Assembly (NCBI RefSeq): GCF_000686845.1
Contig: NZ_JMLS01000020.1
Location: 121,839-185,838 of the forward strand
Direction: 5' to 3'
Source: Paenibacillus sp. UNC451MF
GTDB lineage: Bacteria; Bacillota; Bacilli; Paenibacillales; NBRC-103111
Length of the DNA stretch: 64,000 nucleotides
Shown piece by piece: positions 25,686 to 34,085 of this stretch. The notes beneath the pieces were generated by a model. That model had not been told where the DNA came from. It saw only the letters and a list, made by a program, of their open reading frames with translations, and did not search any database. The translations under genes were made by a program, and so were the position numbers. Numbering within the stretch: position 1 is the first letter of the stretch; every line of letters begins with the position of its first letter.

Positions 25686-26576
25686 ATGGAAAGTCACAAT
25701 AAGGAGCGTTGGCGGAATCCGGAATGGCTTATGGAGGAAATACAAAGGACGAGGCCGTCATCCGGCTGTGCAGCTGTATGGTTCTTCGGACAAGAAAGCG
25801 TAGCTATCAAAGGAAAAGCGACTGTAATCCATGTCGATCCTTTCTATTCCGATTATCTTGAACAGATCAATGGGATAAAGCGAACGTATCCCACATTAGT
25901 TAAACCTGAGCATATTACCACCCTCGACTTCTGCCTGATTACTCATGAGCACGAGGATCACTTGGATCCGTGGACACTAAAGGTAATTGCTGAGCAATGT
26001 CCGGAGATACGCTTCATGGCACCCTTTAGCTGTCGAGCTATGCTGGAAGCAAACTGCGGAATAGCATCTGAAAGGATAATCGATGCTCTCACTGGGGAGT
26101 GGATTGAGCTTGAAGGCAGAGAAGGAGAAAAGATCCGGATCAAGCCGATACCAGCGGCTCATGAAACCCTGGAGACGACGGGAAGTGAATGCGCCCACCG
26201 TTATGTTGGCTACTTGCTTGAGCTGAACGGAGTGAAGGTGTACCATGCAGGCGATACCGTAATCTACCCCGGTCTGATAGAGAATCTAGAGCAGGAGGCA
26301 ATCGATTTGGGGATGCTCCCCATCAATGGACGGGATTACTTCAGAACTTCCGGCGGGATTGTAGGGAACATGAATTATCGCGAAGCAGCGGAGCTTGCCA
26401 AGGCCGTACATATGGATATGGTCATTCCGCTGCACTACGATATGTTTGCAGGGAATAGCGAGAAGCCGGGAAATTTCGTTCAAACGCTTTACGAGCGCTA
26501 CCCTGAGCAGAAGTGTCATGTCATGGCGCGAGGAGAACGATTCGTATACGCTTCGCGGCGAGCTTTCCTTTCGTAA
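25686..26576 (+). CDS. MBL-fold metallohydrolase (UlaG-like)
   Basis: The 296-residue enzyme has the metallo-beta-lactamase fold. Metal ligands are visible in THEHEDHLDPW (HxHxDH), a His in IPAAHETLETTG, the Asp in YHAGDTVIYPG and a final His in VIPLHYDMFAGN. The pattern resembles UlaG, the L-ascorbate-6-phosphate lactonase, and related sugar-lactone hydrolases. Start ATG follows GGAGGGATGC. It is a single gene facing the minus-strand Cfr-like gene. No other ascorbate genes are nearby, so the substrate is open. Confidence 0.8.
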   Translation: MESHNKERWRNPEWLMEEIQRTRPSSGCAAVWFFGQESVAIKGKATVIHVDPFYSDYLEQINGIKRTYPTLVKPEHITTLDFCLITHEHEDHLDPWTLKVIAEQCPEIRFMAPFSCRAMLEANCGIASERIIDALTGEWIELEGREGEKIRIKPIPAAHETLETTGSECAHRYVGYLLELNGVKVYHAGDTVIYPGLIENLEQEAIDLGMLPINGRDYFRTSGGIVGNMNYREAAELAKAVHMDMVIPLHYDMFAGNSEKPGNFVQTLYERYPEQKCHVMARGERFVYASRRAFLS

Positions 26577-26608
26577 ATTTACAGGTAACAATAACGCAGC
26601 TAGGATCT

Positions 26609-26637
26609 ATGCAGGAGCTTGGCTGCATATTTTTATT
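26609..26637 (+). terminator. intrinsic terminator of the MBL gene
   Basis: ATGCAG and CTGCAT pair around GAGCTTGG and run into ATTTTTATTT. Confidence 0.65.
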
Positions 26638-26672
26638 TATAAAAGCAGAAATGCCCCCCTCCCCCTAAACGC

Positions 26673-26711
26673 AAAATGAGCCAAAGATGCGATTCTAGTG
26701 GCTCGTTTTAC
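26673..26711. terminator. bidirectional terminator between convergent genes
   Basis: AAAATGAGCCA and TGGCTCGTTTT pair around 15 bases, with A and T runs on both sides, so it can end transcription from either direction. Confidence 0.6.
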
Positions 26712-26776
26712 TTCATTGTTTCTTCTATAATCTTCTTTAAAAATGAGTATTAGATGTTATAAGTATTATGTATTTT

Positions 26777-26810
26777 AAGGGAATGGTAGTTTAAATTACA
26801 CATTCCCCTT
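26777..26810 (-). terminator. intrinsic terminator of the Cfr-like gene
   Basis: On the minus strand AAGGGGAATG and CATTCCCTT pair and are followed by AAAATACATAAT. It lies about 25 bases after the stop codon. Confidence 0.5.
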
Positions 26811-26836
26811 AATGCATTTTGAACTGAAATTATTAC

Positions 26837-27871
26837 TTACTGGCTGCGCCCGTATAGCTGACCGCAAGCTGCATCTATGTCCGTTCCGAATTGCGTTCGC
26901 ACGGTGACGTTGATTCCCTTTGATTTTAAGATACGAACAAACATTTTTACCCGTTCCCTGTCCGATTGTTGGTAACTTTCCGGCGTCACATCGGTTGTAT
27001 TGTAGGGAATCAAATTGACGTGATATAAATGTTCCCAAGGACCTCGATCCTTCAACAAAGCAGCAACAGCTTCCGCATGTTCATTCGAATCGTTTTGGTC
27101 TCGAAGTAATATATACGCAATATAAACCTTTCTGCCTGTACCACGTATATAATTATCCAACATGTTCAATACATCATGAAGCGGAAACCGTTTGTTAACA
27201 GGCATTAAAACGCTCCGCTGCTCGTCGAATGGAGAGTGCAGTGAAAAAGTTAAATTAACCTGTGGGAATTCCTTCATCAGACGACCCATACCAGGTAAAA
27301 TTCCGATGGTGGAGACGGTAATTCTTCGATGCCCTAATCCGAAGATTCTCGGATCTGTCAAAATCGCAAGCGCATCGAAAAGATGTGGATTTGCTAGTGC
27401 TTCCCCCATCCCCATAAATGAAATACTGTCTAAGGATTGACCATTTAAATGAAAATACAGCAATTGATCGCTAATCTCATCGGCAGTTAGATTTCGTTTC
27501 AAGCCTATCGTGCCTGTAGCACAGAAGCGACAACCATATCCGCATCCGTTCTGGCTAGAAATACAGTATGATTTCCAGCCTCGTTCATAGCTTAGTTGTA
27601 CTGCTTCTATACGTTCTCCACCCTCAATTGAAAAAAGTACCTTATTAACTTGTTTCGATGTCTTTTGCATGACGGGTGATATGTTCAGAACCGTTTCGCC
27701 AAGCTTTTTGATCAATTCCTTTCTTAATCCCTTGGGCAGTATTGTCATCCGGTCATATTCGCCAATTCTTTGCTTGAAGATTGCGTCCGTTATTTGCAAA
27801 AAACGATATTTGGGTTGTTTCAGATCTATCAAAATGTGTTGAATCGTCTCGTATTTCGAAGTTGGTTTCAT
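26837..27871 (-). CDS. cfr: Cfr-family radical SAM 23S rRNA methyltransferase
   Basis: The 344-residue enzyme uses S-adenosylmethionine radical chemistry to methylate C8 of A2503 in 23S rRNA, which in the Cfr group gives resistance to phenicols, lincosamides, oxazolidinones, pleuromutilins and streptogramin A. The cluster cysteines are Cys110, Cys114 and Cys117 (CGYGCRFC); Cys336 in DAACGQLYG matches catalytic Cys338 of Cfr. Stretches such as QITDAIFKQRI, SISFMGMGEALANP and the C-terminus follow Cfr more closely than RlmN as I remember them. The start is the ATG at 27871 with AAAGGAG; the in-frame TTG at 27943 is an upstream extension. Similar genes (clb group) occur in Bacillales chromosomes. 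Actual resistance is not proven. Confidence 0.85.
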   Translation of the reverse strand: MKPTSKYETIQHILIDLKQPKYRFLQITDAIFKQRIGEYDRMTILPKGLRKELIKKLGETVLNISPVMQKTSKQVNKVLFSIEGGERIEAVQLSYERGWKSYCISSQNGCGYGCRFCATGTIGLKRNLTADEISDQLLYFHLNGQSLDSISFMGMGEALANPHLFDALAILTDPRIFGLGHRRITVSTIGILPGMGRLMKEFPQVNLTFSLHSPFDEQRSVLMPVNKRFPLHDVLNMLDNYIRGTGRKVYIAYILLRDQNDSNEHAEAVAALLKDRGPWEHLYHVNLIPYNTTDVTPESYQQSDRERVKMFVRILKSKGINVTVRTQFGTDIDAACGQLYGRSQ

Positions 27872-27874
27872 GTT

Positions 27875-27993
27875 TTTCTCCTTTAGAGCCGGAGAAAGTG
27901 CCAATAGCACCATTATTAGTGCTCTTGCACGTACATTAAACAACTATATTAGAAAAATCACGAAGCACTCTGCATTTAGAGTCGCTACGTGCA
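27875..27993 (-). promoter_or_regulatory. candidate translational attenuator of the Cfr-like gene
   Basis: On the minus strand the ribosome binding site AAAGGAG is inside a perfect 7-bp stem, TTTCTCC (27897-27891) with GGAGAAA (27881-27875). Upstream, AGCAC and GTGCT form another short stem, and TGCACGTA at the end of the leader ORF (27993-27986) is complementary to TACGTGCA (27933-27926). AGAGC can also pair with GCTCT in the loop of the first stem. The result is a leader able to switch between hiding and freeing the ribosome binding site, as in erm-type attenuation. Confidence 0.55.
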
Positions 27994-28095
27994 TCTGTCG
28001 ATAGATGGAAAATGCTCCGGCATCCGTTTAATTTGATAGTGAACCGTGCCAACGGACAATGTACGGTTCACATGAACATTTACTACCTCAAACAT
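27985..28095 (-). CDS. 36-residue leader peptide upstream of the Cfr-like gene
   Basis: A small frame begins with ATG after a strong TTAGGAGGTTG ribosome binding site and encodes MFEVVNVHVNRTLSVGTVHY followed by QIKRMPEHFPSIDRCT. Its last codons overlap the 8-base segment that can pair with the region just before the Cfr-like gene. The position, strong start and overlap with the base-pairing segment suggest a regulatory leader rather than a functional protein. I do not recognise the peptide. Confidence 0.5.
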   Translation of the reverse strand: MFEVVNVHVNRTLSVGTVHYQIKRMPEHFPSIDRCT

Positions 28096-28216
28096 TGATT
28101 TCAACCTCCTAAGATCATTGATGTGTAAAGTTACATTAAACTCCATCATTTTGATAGCGATATTTTCGCGAAAATCGCATCAACCTCTACAAAAAGAATT
28201 GTTGGGGAGTGTTTCA

Positions 28217-28258
28217 GTAAAAAAATGAGCTACAAGAAAGTTACCCTTCTTGTAGCTC
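28217..28258 (-). terminator. perfect 12-bp hairpin with T-tract, minus strand
   Basis: GAGCTACAAGAA and TTCTTGTAGCTC pair perfectly; on the minus strand seven T follow, making a strong terminator. It implies a transcript arriving from higher coordinates, which fits the small frame at 28280-28402. Confidence 0.75.
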
Positions 28259-28279
28259 AAATAGACAAATCCAGCCCAA

Positions 28280-28402
28280 TTAATGGAATAGATAAGAATA
28301 TATTTTGAGTGAAAAGAATAAGTAACTTTCTTGCTTAAAAAAGAATAAAACAAGTGCTGTTTTATCTTCCATAACATAAGCAAGAAATATTACATTATTC
28401 AT
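28280..28402 (-). CDS. small hypothetical protein, 40 residues
   Basis: ATG at 28402 with GGGAG five bases upstream opens MNNVIFLAYVMEDKTALVLF plus FFKQESYLFFSLKIYSYLFH. It is hydrophobic and aromatic-rich and is followed 22 bases later by a strong minus-strand terminator. No family is recognised. The longer overlapping frame in the same region lacks a start signal. Low certainty; the terminator is the best support. The region 28403-28695 holds nothing else I can support. Confidence 0.3.
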   Translation of the reverse strand: MNNVIFLAYVMEDKTALVLFFFKQESYLFFSLKIYSYLFH

Positions 28403-28695
28403 CTCATCTCCCATATGTAAAGTTGTGAGTATTTTAGCATAACTATTTTTCCAGATCAACCTTGTTCAAAATTTGTCGAGCAAAAGATGCTTTGGATAGC
28501 TCTCGAATTTCCTTCATCTTACATACAGGTCTAGCCAATTGAACAGGGGGAGATTTGGGCCGAACTGCCCTCAGCAGGGGAGAAAGATAAGGAATTGGTG
28601 GTTATCCCATTAAGTACATTGAACCTTGTGGGAACCTATGACATAAGATAAATGCAGTTTGACTTAAACAAAAGAGAAGGCAGGGATATTTTAAC

Positions 28696-28863
28696 ATGAG
28701 GTTTCAGAAATCGACTTTTAACGAGTTAGCGTTTTTGGATGAATCTGACGACAGCGAAGAGAAGAAGATAAAAGCTTTACTAAATACCCGAAAAATGAGA
28801 CGAAATACGAAAAAAAAGAAAGGTGTCAAGGTAGCTTCTACGGTTAAACCAATTAAAAATTAG
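28696..28863 (+). CDS. small basic hypothetical protein, 55 residues
   Basis: The frame MRFQKSTFNELAFLDESDDS EEKKIKALL continues to KKKKGVKVASTVKPIKN and a stop. An acidic N-terminal third is followed by a very Lys/Arg-rich tail. GGCAGGGA lies about twelve bases upstream. The composition looks like a real small soluble protein, perhaps nucleic-acid binding. I do not know the family. Confidence 0.4.
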   Translation: MRFQKSTFNELAFLDESDDSEEKKIKALLNTRKMRRNTKKKKGVKVASTVKPIKN

Positions 28864-29028
28864 GCACAAAATAGCTGATCCAAAAGGGTCATCAGTAGTA
28901 CATCGTGATTGTCACGGTCGCCGAAACTTCAGAAGAGGGCCATCGGCGGCCAGGTGGCAATTACTGTACAGGATTATGGACAAGCTACAACAGGATAATT
29001 TTGAAGTCTAAATCAATGGGCTCATTTT

Positions 29029-29925
29029 TCAAGATGTAGTCAGTTTATTTCTTATATTACGAAATTCCTTAGGAGTAATGTTACGATGTTTTTTAAAAGA
29101 CTGGATAAAATGATTTACATGATTGAAACCAACTCTCTGGGCAATTTCGGTTACCGTATATTCAGTAGATTCTAACAGCTCGCAGCTCTTTTTAATACGG
29201 TACTTAACCAAGTAGTAATAAGGAGTCATATGAATACTTTTTTTAAAACTTCGAGTGCACTCCGAAACACTCAAATGTGCTATGTCAGCAATTTCCTTCA
29301 AAGTTATATTGCCTATATAATTTTGGTGGATGAAGCTAAGCATTAATTGCAGTCTCTCTTGTTGGAGTCTGTTATGTTTAGAGGATTCCTCTGAAGATAA
29401 GGAAATATTGGATATAAGGATCAACCACAACTGAACCGTTTTGATGGAAATCTCATACTGCCATCCCCAGTTTTTTTTCACTTCGAATTCCTTCTTCATA
29501 TTCCAAAGCATTTGTAGGATTTGATTTTGCCACTCTGCATCTCCTTTGATTTCTAATGATAATAAAAACGAATTAGTAAAAGGAAGTACATAGCTTTTTT
29601 CCATGGCACTCTCTGAATAAAAGGCGAGCAGCTTCTCCGGAAAATTAAAACTGACATATTCGCCGTCATGGGTTAGATGTGTAACAACGTGAAGGACACT
29701 CTTATTGATAAAAATGGCCTGACCCGTTTCTAAATCATAATCGATTCCGTTGATTTGTATAGTTAGTTTCCCTTTGGTCACTAAAGTGATTTGTAATTCT
29801 TCGTGCCAATGCAGATCGTTTACTCCTCTGCCTTCAGGAATAGATCCATGATTAGTATGAATGTACATAATGTATGGAAATGCCTCGTCAGGATACTGAA
29901 TGGCTTCGTGTAATTGTTTTTTCAA
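29029..29925 (-). CDS. AraC-family regulator with N-terminal cupin domain
   Basis: The 298-residue protein has an N-terminal cupin-like sensor (NDLHWHEELQITLVTKGKLT) and two C-terminal helix-turn-helix motifs (NITLKEIADIAHLSVSECTR and YTVTEIAQRVGFNHVNHFIQ). Start is TTG at 29925, seven bases after AAAGGAG. It is divergent from the EamA transporter gene at 30072 across a 146-base gap and probably controls it. Confidence 0.85.
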   Translation of the reverse strand: MKKQLHEAIQYPDEAFPYIMYIHTNHGSIPEGRGVNDLHWHEELQITLVTKGKLTIQINGIDYDLETGQAIFINKSVLHVVTHLTHDGEYVSFNFPEKLLAFYSESAMEKSYVLPFTNSFLLSLEIKGDAEWQNQILQMLWNMKKEFEVKKNWGWQYEISIKTVQLWLILISNISLSSEESSKHNRLQQERLQLMLSFIHQNYIGNITLKEIADIAHLSVSECTRSFKKSIHMTPYYYLVKYRIKKSCELLESTEYTVTEIAQRVGFNHVNHFIQSFKKHRNITPKEFRNIRNKLTTS

Positions 29926-30071
29926 AACACAGCTCCTTTTAGACGATATTTCAATATAAATTAAGGATATAGTTACACAAAATAATCGTCGGTGATGATA
30001 TTATTATATCTAGCTTCGGCTTAACATTGCAATTCTGTGCACAGGTAATTGTCTAACAGCTTGGAGGAACT

Positions 30072-30977
30072 ATGGTTAAATTAAATAAATCGTCTTTACC
30101 TTTTCATCCGTTAATTTTATTAATAATCAGTATATTGTCCGTTTCAATCTCTTCCATCATGATAAAATTTTCTGATACACCCACTTCTGTGGCTGGGATG
30201 TACAGATTGTTTATTTCCGTAATGATCATGCTCGCTTTTGTACCTTGGAAAAGGCTTCGCTCCTTAGAGATGAATAAAAAAGATTGGAGTATCGTTATTT
30301 TAGCCGGTCTTTTTCTAGGGTTACACTTTTTATTCTGGATGGAATCATTGGTCTATACCTCAGTTGCAAGCTCCATGGTCATCTTGTCGTTACAGCCATT
30401 ATTTGTAATGATCGGCTCATACTTTTTGTTCAAGGAACAAGCTAATCTGCTCACCGTTCTTTGCTTGATCGTTGCTCTTTTTGGTTCAATCATTATAGCT
30501 TGTGGAGATATAGGGATATCGAAAGAAGCGCTAATTGGAGACGGCTTATCGTTAATTGGCACAATCTTCGTTTCAGCATATCTGTTGGCTGGCCAAAAAG
30601 TAAGCCGCAAAATCGAGGCGAAAGTGTACAGCATTATCGTTTTTTTTATTGGTGGCACTGTCATGCTCGTCTACAATTTGTTGAATAATTACTCTTTAAT
30701 TGAATACGACTCCTCCGAGTGGACTTATTTTTTGTTGCTTGCAATCATCCCAACTATTTTTGGACAATTTATTTTTAATCTACTGCTAAAATCAATTGGG
30801 GCAACGACTGTCTCAGTAGGTATTATTGGAGAACCTGTTCTTGCCATTATTCTTGCGTATCTATTGCTAGGAGAAGTAATTTCTATATTTCAGTTCTTAG
30901 GCAGCATGATGACTTTATTCGGTATGGGAATGTACTTTTGGTCAAAATCTATAAAGTATAACTTTCAAAATAAATAA
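30072..30977 (+). CDS. EamA/DMT-family transporter
   Basis: The 301-residue protein has ten hydrophobic segments in two EamA halves; the first shows SSIMIKFSDTPTSVAGMYRL, the second SLIGTIFVSAYLLAGQKVSR. Such proteins export amino acids, nucleosides or other metabolites. CTTGGAGGAAC precedes the ATG. Control by the divergent AraC regulator is likely. Confidence 0.85.
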   Translation: MVKLNKSSLPFHPLILLIISILSVSISSIMIKFSDTPTSVAGMYRLFISVMIMLAFVPWKRLRSLEMNKKDWSIVILAGLFLGLHFLFWMESLVYTSVASSMVILSLQPLFVMIGSYFLFKEQANLLTVLCLIVALFGSIIIACGDIGISKEALIGDGLSLIGTIFVSAYLLAGQKVSRKIEAKVYSIIVFFIGGTVMLVYNLLNNYSLIEYDSSEWTYFLLLAIIPTIFGQFIFNLLLKSIGATTVSVGIIGEPVLAIILAYLLLGEVISIFQFLGSMMTLFGMGMYFWSKSIKYNFQNK

Positions 30978-31021
30978 CTGACTAATAATGAGTTCAGTAT
31001 AGTTGGATAGGGGAATGAAAG

Positions 31022-31219
31022 ATGGCAGCCGTGATGATTTTTTGAAACTCGATATTCGTGTTGGGACTTATTACTAAAGCGGAGTTTTTTGCAGAAGTAA
31101 AAATACCTGCTATTAAACTACAGATTGATTTTGGTCCAGATATCTTGGAAGAATATCGGAAAAGGGGGATGTGATTCTCTTAAAACCCCTGAGACGGTAC
31201 ATTAAAAGTTCTGCGGTAG
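31022..31219 (+). pseudogene. csaA: csaA (tRNA-binding chaperone-like protein) remnant
   Basis: After a ribosome binding site and ATG at 31022, DDFLKLDIRVGT appears in one frame, TKAEFFAEVKIPAIKLQIDFGPDI in the next, and DVILLKP with ETVH near the end in yet other frames. These are the start, second strand region and end of the 110-residue CsaA protein. The middle third is deleted and at least three frameshifts are present, so the gene is dead. The rest of the gap to 31370 holds nothing else. Confidence 0.7.
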
Positions 31220-31370
31220 TCAGCCTCCTAAAAGTAAAACACCAATTGTCAGATACCTATCAGTCATTGATCATTGATATGGTCGGAAATTTGAAGGAAA
31301 CTATGATTCTGGCAACTTTTATCTGTTAGGGGAGTCTAATAGAGTTGAGGTCTCGGAGGAGGAGAGAAAC

Positions 31371-32972
31371 ATGCATAAAAAGATAATGGCATTGGCCGCA
31401 GCGCTGTTGTTCGCCACAGCAGGTAACGCCCATGCTTACGATGTCCCTATAACCGCTTACAAGGATGTGACAGAGCAGTCTTGGGAACAAGATTACGTGT
31501 ACACTTTATCGGCTCTCGGTATTATAGAAGGTTATCCGGATTCCCAATATCATTCCGGGGAAGCATTGTCCCGGGAAGCCTTTATCAAGCTTATGGTCAC
31601 GGCAGCCAAATTGGATATATCCCAATCCTCAGGGATCGTACCGCCGGATGCCCTCAACCGCTGGTCCGCGCCTTACTTGGCATCAGCCTTGGAGCGGCAT
31701 TGGATAGATTTTATGGTAAACGGGGCAGGTGAAATAAAGCCAGAGCAGCCCATTACACGTGAAGAAGTGGCAGCCGTCGTCGGTAAGTATCTATTGGACA
31801 AAGAGGAGGCAAGCGGATCGCAATGGCTGGCGGGAGATTGGTCGAAGGAACAGGGAGCGCTAGCGTATAGCGACAGCGCCCAAATCAAGGAAAGCCTGGC
31901 ACCGTACGTGTTCTATACCATAAAACGGACGGTCATGGAAGGCGACAGTCAGGGCTTTAGACCGAAGAGCGGTTTGATCCGCAGTGAAGTGGCTGCAGTA
32001 ATTTACCGCTTGCTCGATATCGAAGCAGCCGGCCATAAGCTGGAAGCGACTGGTTTCTATGCGATCAAATCGAGCCCGGCCATCGGCCGGATGCCTCTTG
32101 TCGATCATGTTGCGATGGGCTGGTCCCATCTCGAATATGAAGCTGCGGGCACATCCAAGCTGGATATGGAAACAACCACCTACCGAGTTCCGGACGGGTA
32201 CGCGGATGTGTTGACTGCAGCCAACCAAGCGAATATCAATAAGGATTTGATGGTGTATTTCGGTGATGGCAAAAAGCTTTCGGCATTTTTGAAGGACAGT
32301 CTCGCACAAAAGACATTCATAAGTCAGGTTGCTGCGAAGCTGGCTGACCCGTCATTCGGATTTTCCGGAATTTCTCTTGATTTTGAAGGATTGAAAGAGG
32401 CTGCGGACGCTTCCTATTATCTGCAGTTTGTCCGAGATCTGAAAGCGGCCATTGGGAGCAAATCTCTCTCCGTATGCGTACCGACGGATCATTATTACAA
32501 GGGCTACGATTTCAAAGGACTTAGTGAAACGGCGGACTCCCTGATTCTCATGGCTTACGATTTTACACATGCAGATTCGCGCCTACCTTCCGCTCCATTA
32601 CCGCTGGTCCGGGATGGGGTAGAGAGAGTACTCAAGCAGGGAGTACCGCCGGATAAGCTGGTACTGGGCATTTCTAAGCAGGCCAATCAGTGGGTCACAA
32701 GAAACGACATTACGACAACCGCCATGCCGGCCATTGAACTGGTGGAAAAGCGCATTGCTGATCCAAATGCCATTAAAACGTGGAGCATGCCTTATTTTCT
32801 GGAGCATGTTCATTATCAGGATGGCGGAACGGTCAATGATATTTATTATGAAGACACGTCAAGTATTGTCAAAAAAATCTGGCTGGCCAAAGTCTACGGC
32901 CTCAAAGGTATTTCCCTCTGGCACATGGGTAATTTCACTGCGAGCGATTGGGAGATGATTGGTAAAAGGTAA
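31371..32972 (+). CDS. secreted SLH-domain glycoside hydrolase family 18-like protein
   Basis: The 533-residue protein starts with a signal peptide (MHKKIMALAAALLFATAGNA). Three S-layer-homology repeats follow (around 25-80, 85-150, 160-220; for example ALGIIEGYPDSQYHSGEALS), which bind cell-wall polymers. From about 235 comes a GH18 barrel like those of spore-cortex or peptidoglycan-acting YaaH/YdhD enzymes. The catalytic region reads FSGISLDFEGL: Asp337 and Glu339 of the DxE end are kept, but the first Asp positions of the usual DGxDxDxE are replaced. It would act on glycan at the cell surface. GGAGGAGAG precedes the ATG. Confidence 0.85.
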   Translation: MHKKIMALAAALLFATAGNAHAYDVPITAYKDVTEQSWEQDYVYTLSALGIIEGYPDSQYHSGEALSREAFIKLMVTAAKLDISQSSGIVPPDALNRWSAPYLASALERHWIDFMVNGAGEIKPEQPITREEVAAVVGKYLLDKEEASGSQWLAGDWSKEQGALAYSDSAQIKESLAPYVFYTIKRTVMEGDSQGFRPKSGLIRSEVAAVIYRLLDIEAAGHKLEATGFYAIKSSPAIGRMPLVDHVAMGWSHLEYEAAGTSKLDMETTTYRVPDGYADVLTAANQANINKDLMVYFGDGKKLSAFLKDSLAQKTFISQVAAKLADPSFGFSGISLDFEGLKEAADASYYLQFVRDLKAAIGSKSLSVCVPTDHYYKGYDFKGLSETADSLILMAYDFTHADSRLPSAPLPLVRDGVERVLKQGVPPDKLVLGISKQANQWVTRNDITTTAMPAIELVEKRIADPNAIKTWSMPYFLEHVHYQDGGTVNDIYYEDTSSIVKKIWLAKVYGLKGISLWHMGNFTASDWEMIGKR

Positions 32973-33020
32973 GGGGGATTATATGAATAGTCACCCTTTA
33001 CAGGGAGCAGCTATAACTGA

Positions 33021-33914
33021 CTATTCCAGTATCCAGGTCTTCCTGTACTTAGTGGGCGACATACCGGTATGCGCTTTGAACTTTTTGCAAAAGTAGCTGC
33101 TCGATGAGTATTCGGCAGAGTGCGCGACTTCCTCTACGGTGAGCTTGGTCTCGGTAAGCAGCTTCTTGGCAATCTCCAACTTTTCCTGCAACAGCTTTTG
33201 CTTAAAGGTCATTTGGAATTGTTTTTTCATCAGCCGGTGCAGATGGCGTTTGCTGACCTTTAGCTCGCCCGCCATTTGATCTAGCGACATATCGGGTGTT
33301 TCCGGGTTCATGAGAGCATCGAGCAGATGCTCTCTTTTTTCGTTTAACGTTTTGCGTGGCAGCGCATAATCGGCTTTATTCTCGCCACGGTAGCTGCGGA
33401 CGGCGTTGACTATAATTTGCGATACGTAGCTGCGGATGTTGTGGTAGTAACCGACCAGTCGGTTATCCAGTTCATCCATAATCTTCTGGAACAGCTCGAT
33501 ACTGCGGTATTCGTCCTCCCCGAACCAAAACCGCGTGGAAGACAGCGTTTCGATCATCGCGTCGGTTTCGATGCGGAGGAACTCGTTGTCCTGCTTTCTT
33601 TTCTTCATTACGGTGATATCGAAGTTAATGCAGCATTCTGCAAGCGGATGGTCGCTATCGGTCATTTGCTCGTGATAAATCATCGGGCCGGTCAAATAAA
33701 ACGTATTGGGCGTAATCTCGTAGTGGATTCCTTCGGCAATGAGCCGACCGAACCCATAAGGGATGAAATGCAGCTCGTAGCCGCCGTGCGCATGCATCTT
33801 ATTCGTCCGGATGGAAGCAGGGACGAACCGGATATACCATACGTTGATTTGCAAATGTCCCATCTGAATCCGCAAGTCCAGATCGTCATAATCACGGCGA
33901 AATTGAATTTCCAT
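33021..33914 (-). CDS. AraC-family regulator
   Basis: The 297-residue protein has an N-terminal cupin sensor (MHAHGGYELHFIPYGFGRLI) and C-terminal double helix-turn-helix (MSLDQMAGELKVSKRHLHRL and LTVEEVAHSAEYSSSSYFCK). It is divergent from the binding-protein gene at 34086 with a 171-base gap and likely regulates it in response to a sugar. Confidence 0.85.
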   Translation of the reverse strand: MEIQFRRDYDDLDLRIQMGHLQINVWYIRFVPASIRTNKMHAHGGYELHFIPYGFGRLIAEGIHYEITPNTFYLTGPMIYHEQMTDSDHPLAECCINFDITVMKKRKQDNEFLRIETDAMIETLSSTRFWFGEDEYRSIELFQKIMDELDNRLVGYYHNIRSYVSQIIVNAVRSYRGENKADYALPRKTLNEKREHLLDALMNPETPDMSLDQMAGELKVSKRHLHRLMKKQFQMTFKQKLLQEKLEIAKKLLTETKLTVEEVAHSAEYSSSSYFCKKFKAHTGMSPTKYRKTWILE

Positions 33915-34085
33915 CCTCTGTTCCCCCTTATTTTGTATGATCAGGCCATATTAATTGAAAAATTGTCCATTATGTCTATTTTAAACCAAATGTATATTTG
34001 ATACCATATCGAATTGTAAGGGGTTACATAAATAGGGAATAGAATGTTAGGCTGGGTCTTTAAATAAAAAGGGAGGTTAACGATC

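Noticed and set aside
27872..27943. In-frame N-terminal extension of the Cfr-like protein from TTG 27943
   Set aside because: It has no ribosome binding site, whereas ATG 27871 has AAAGGAG at proper spacing and gives the length and cysteine positions expected for Cfr.
28180..28383. 67-codon minus-strand frame
   Set aside because: It runs across the strong terminator at 28217-28258 and has no start signal; the shorter frame 28280-28402 is better placed.
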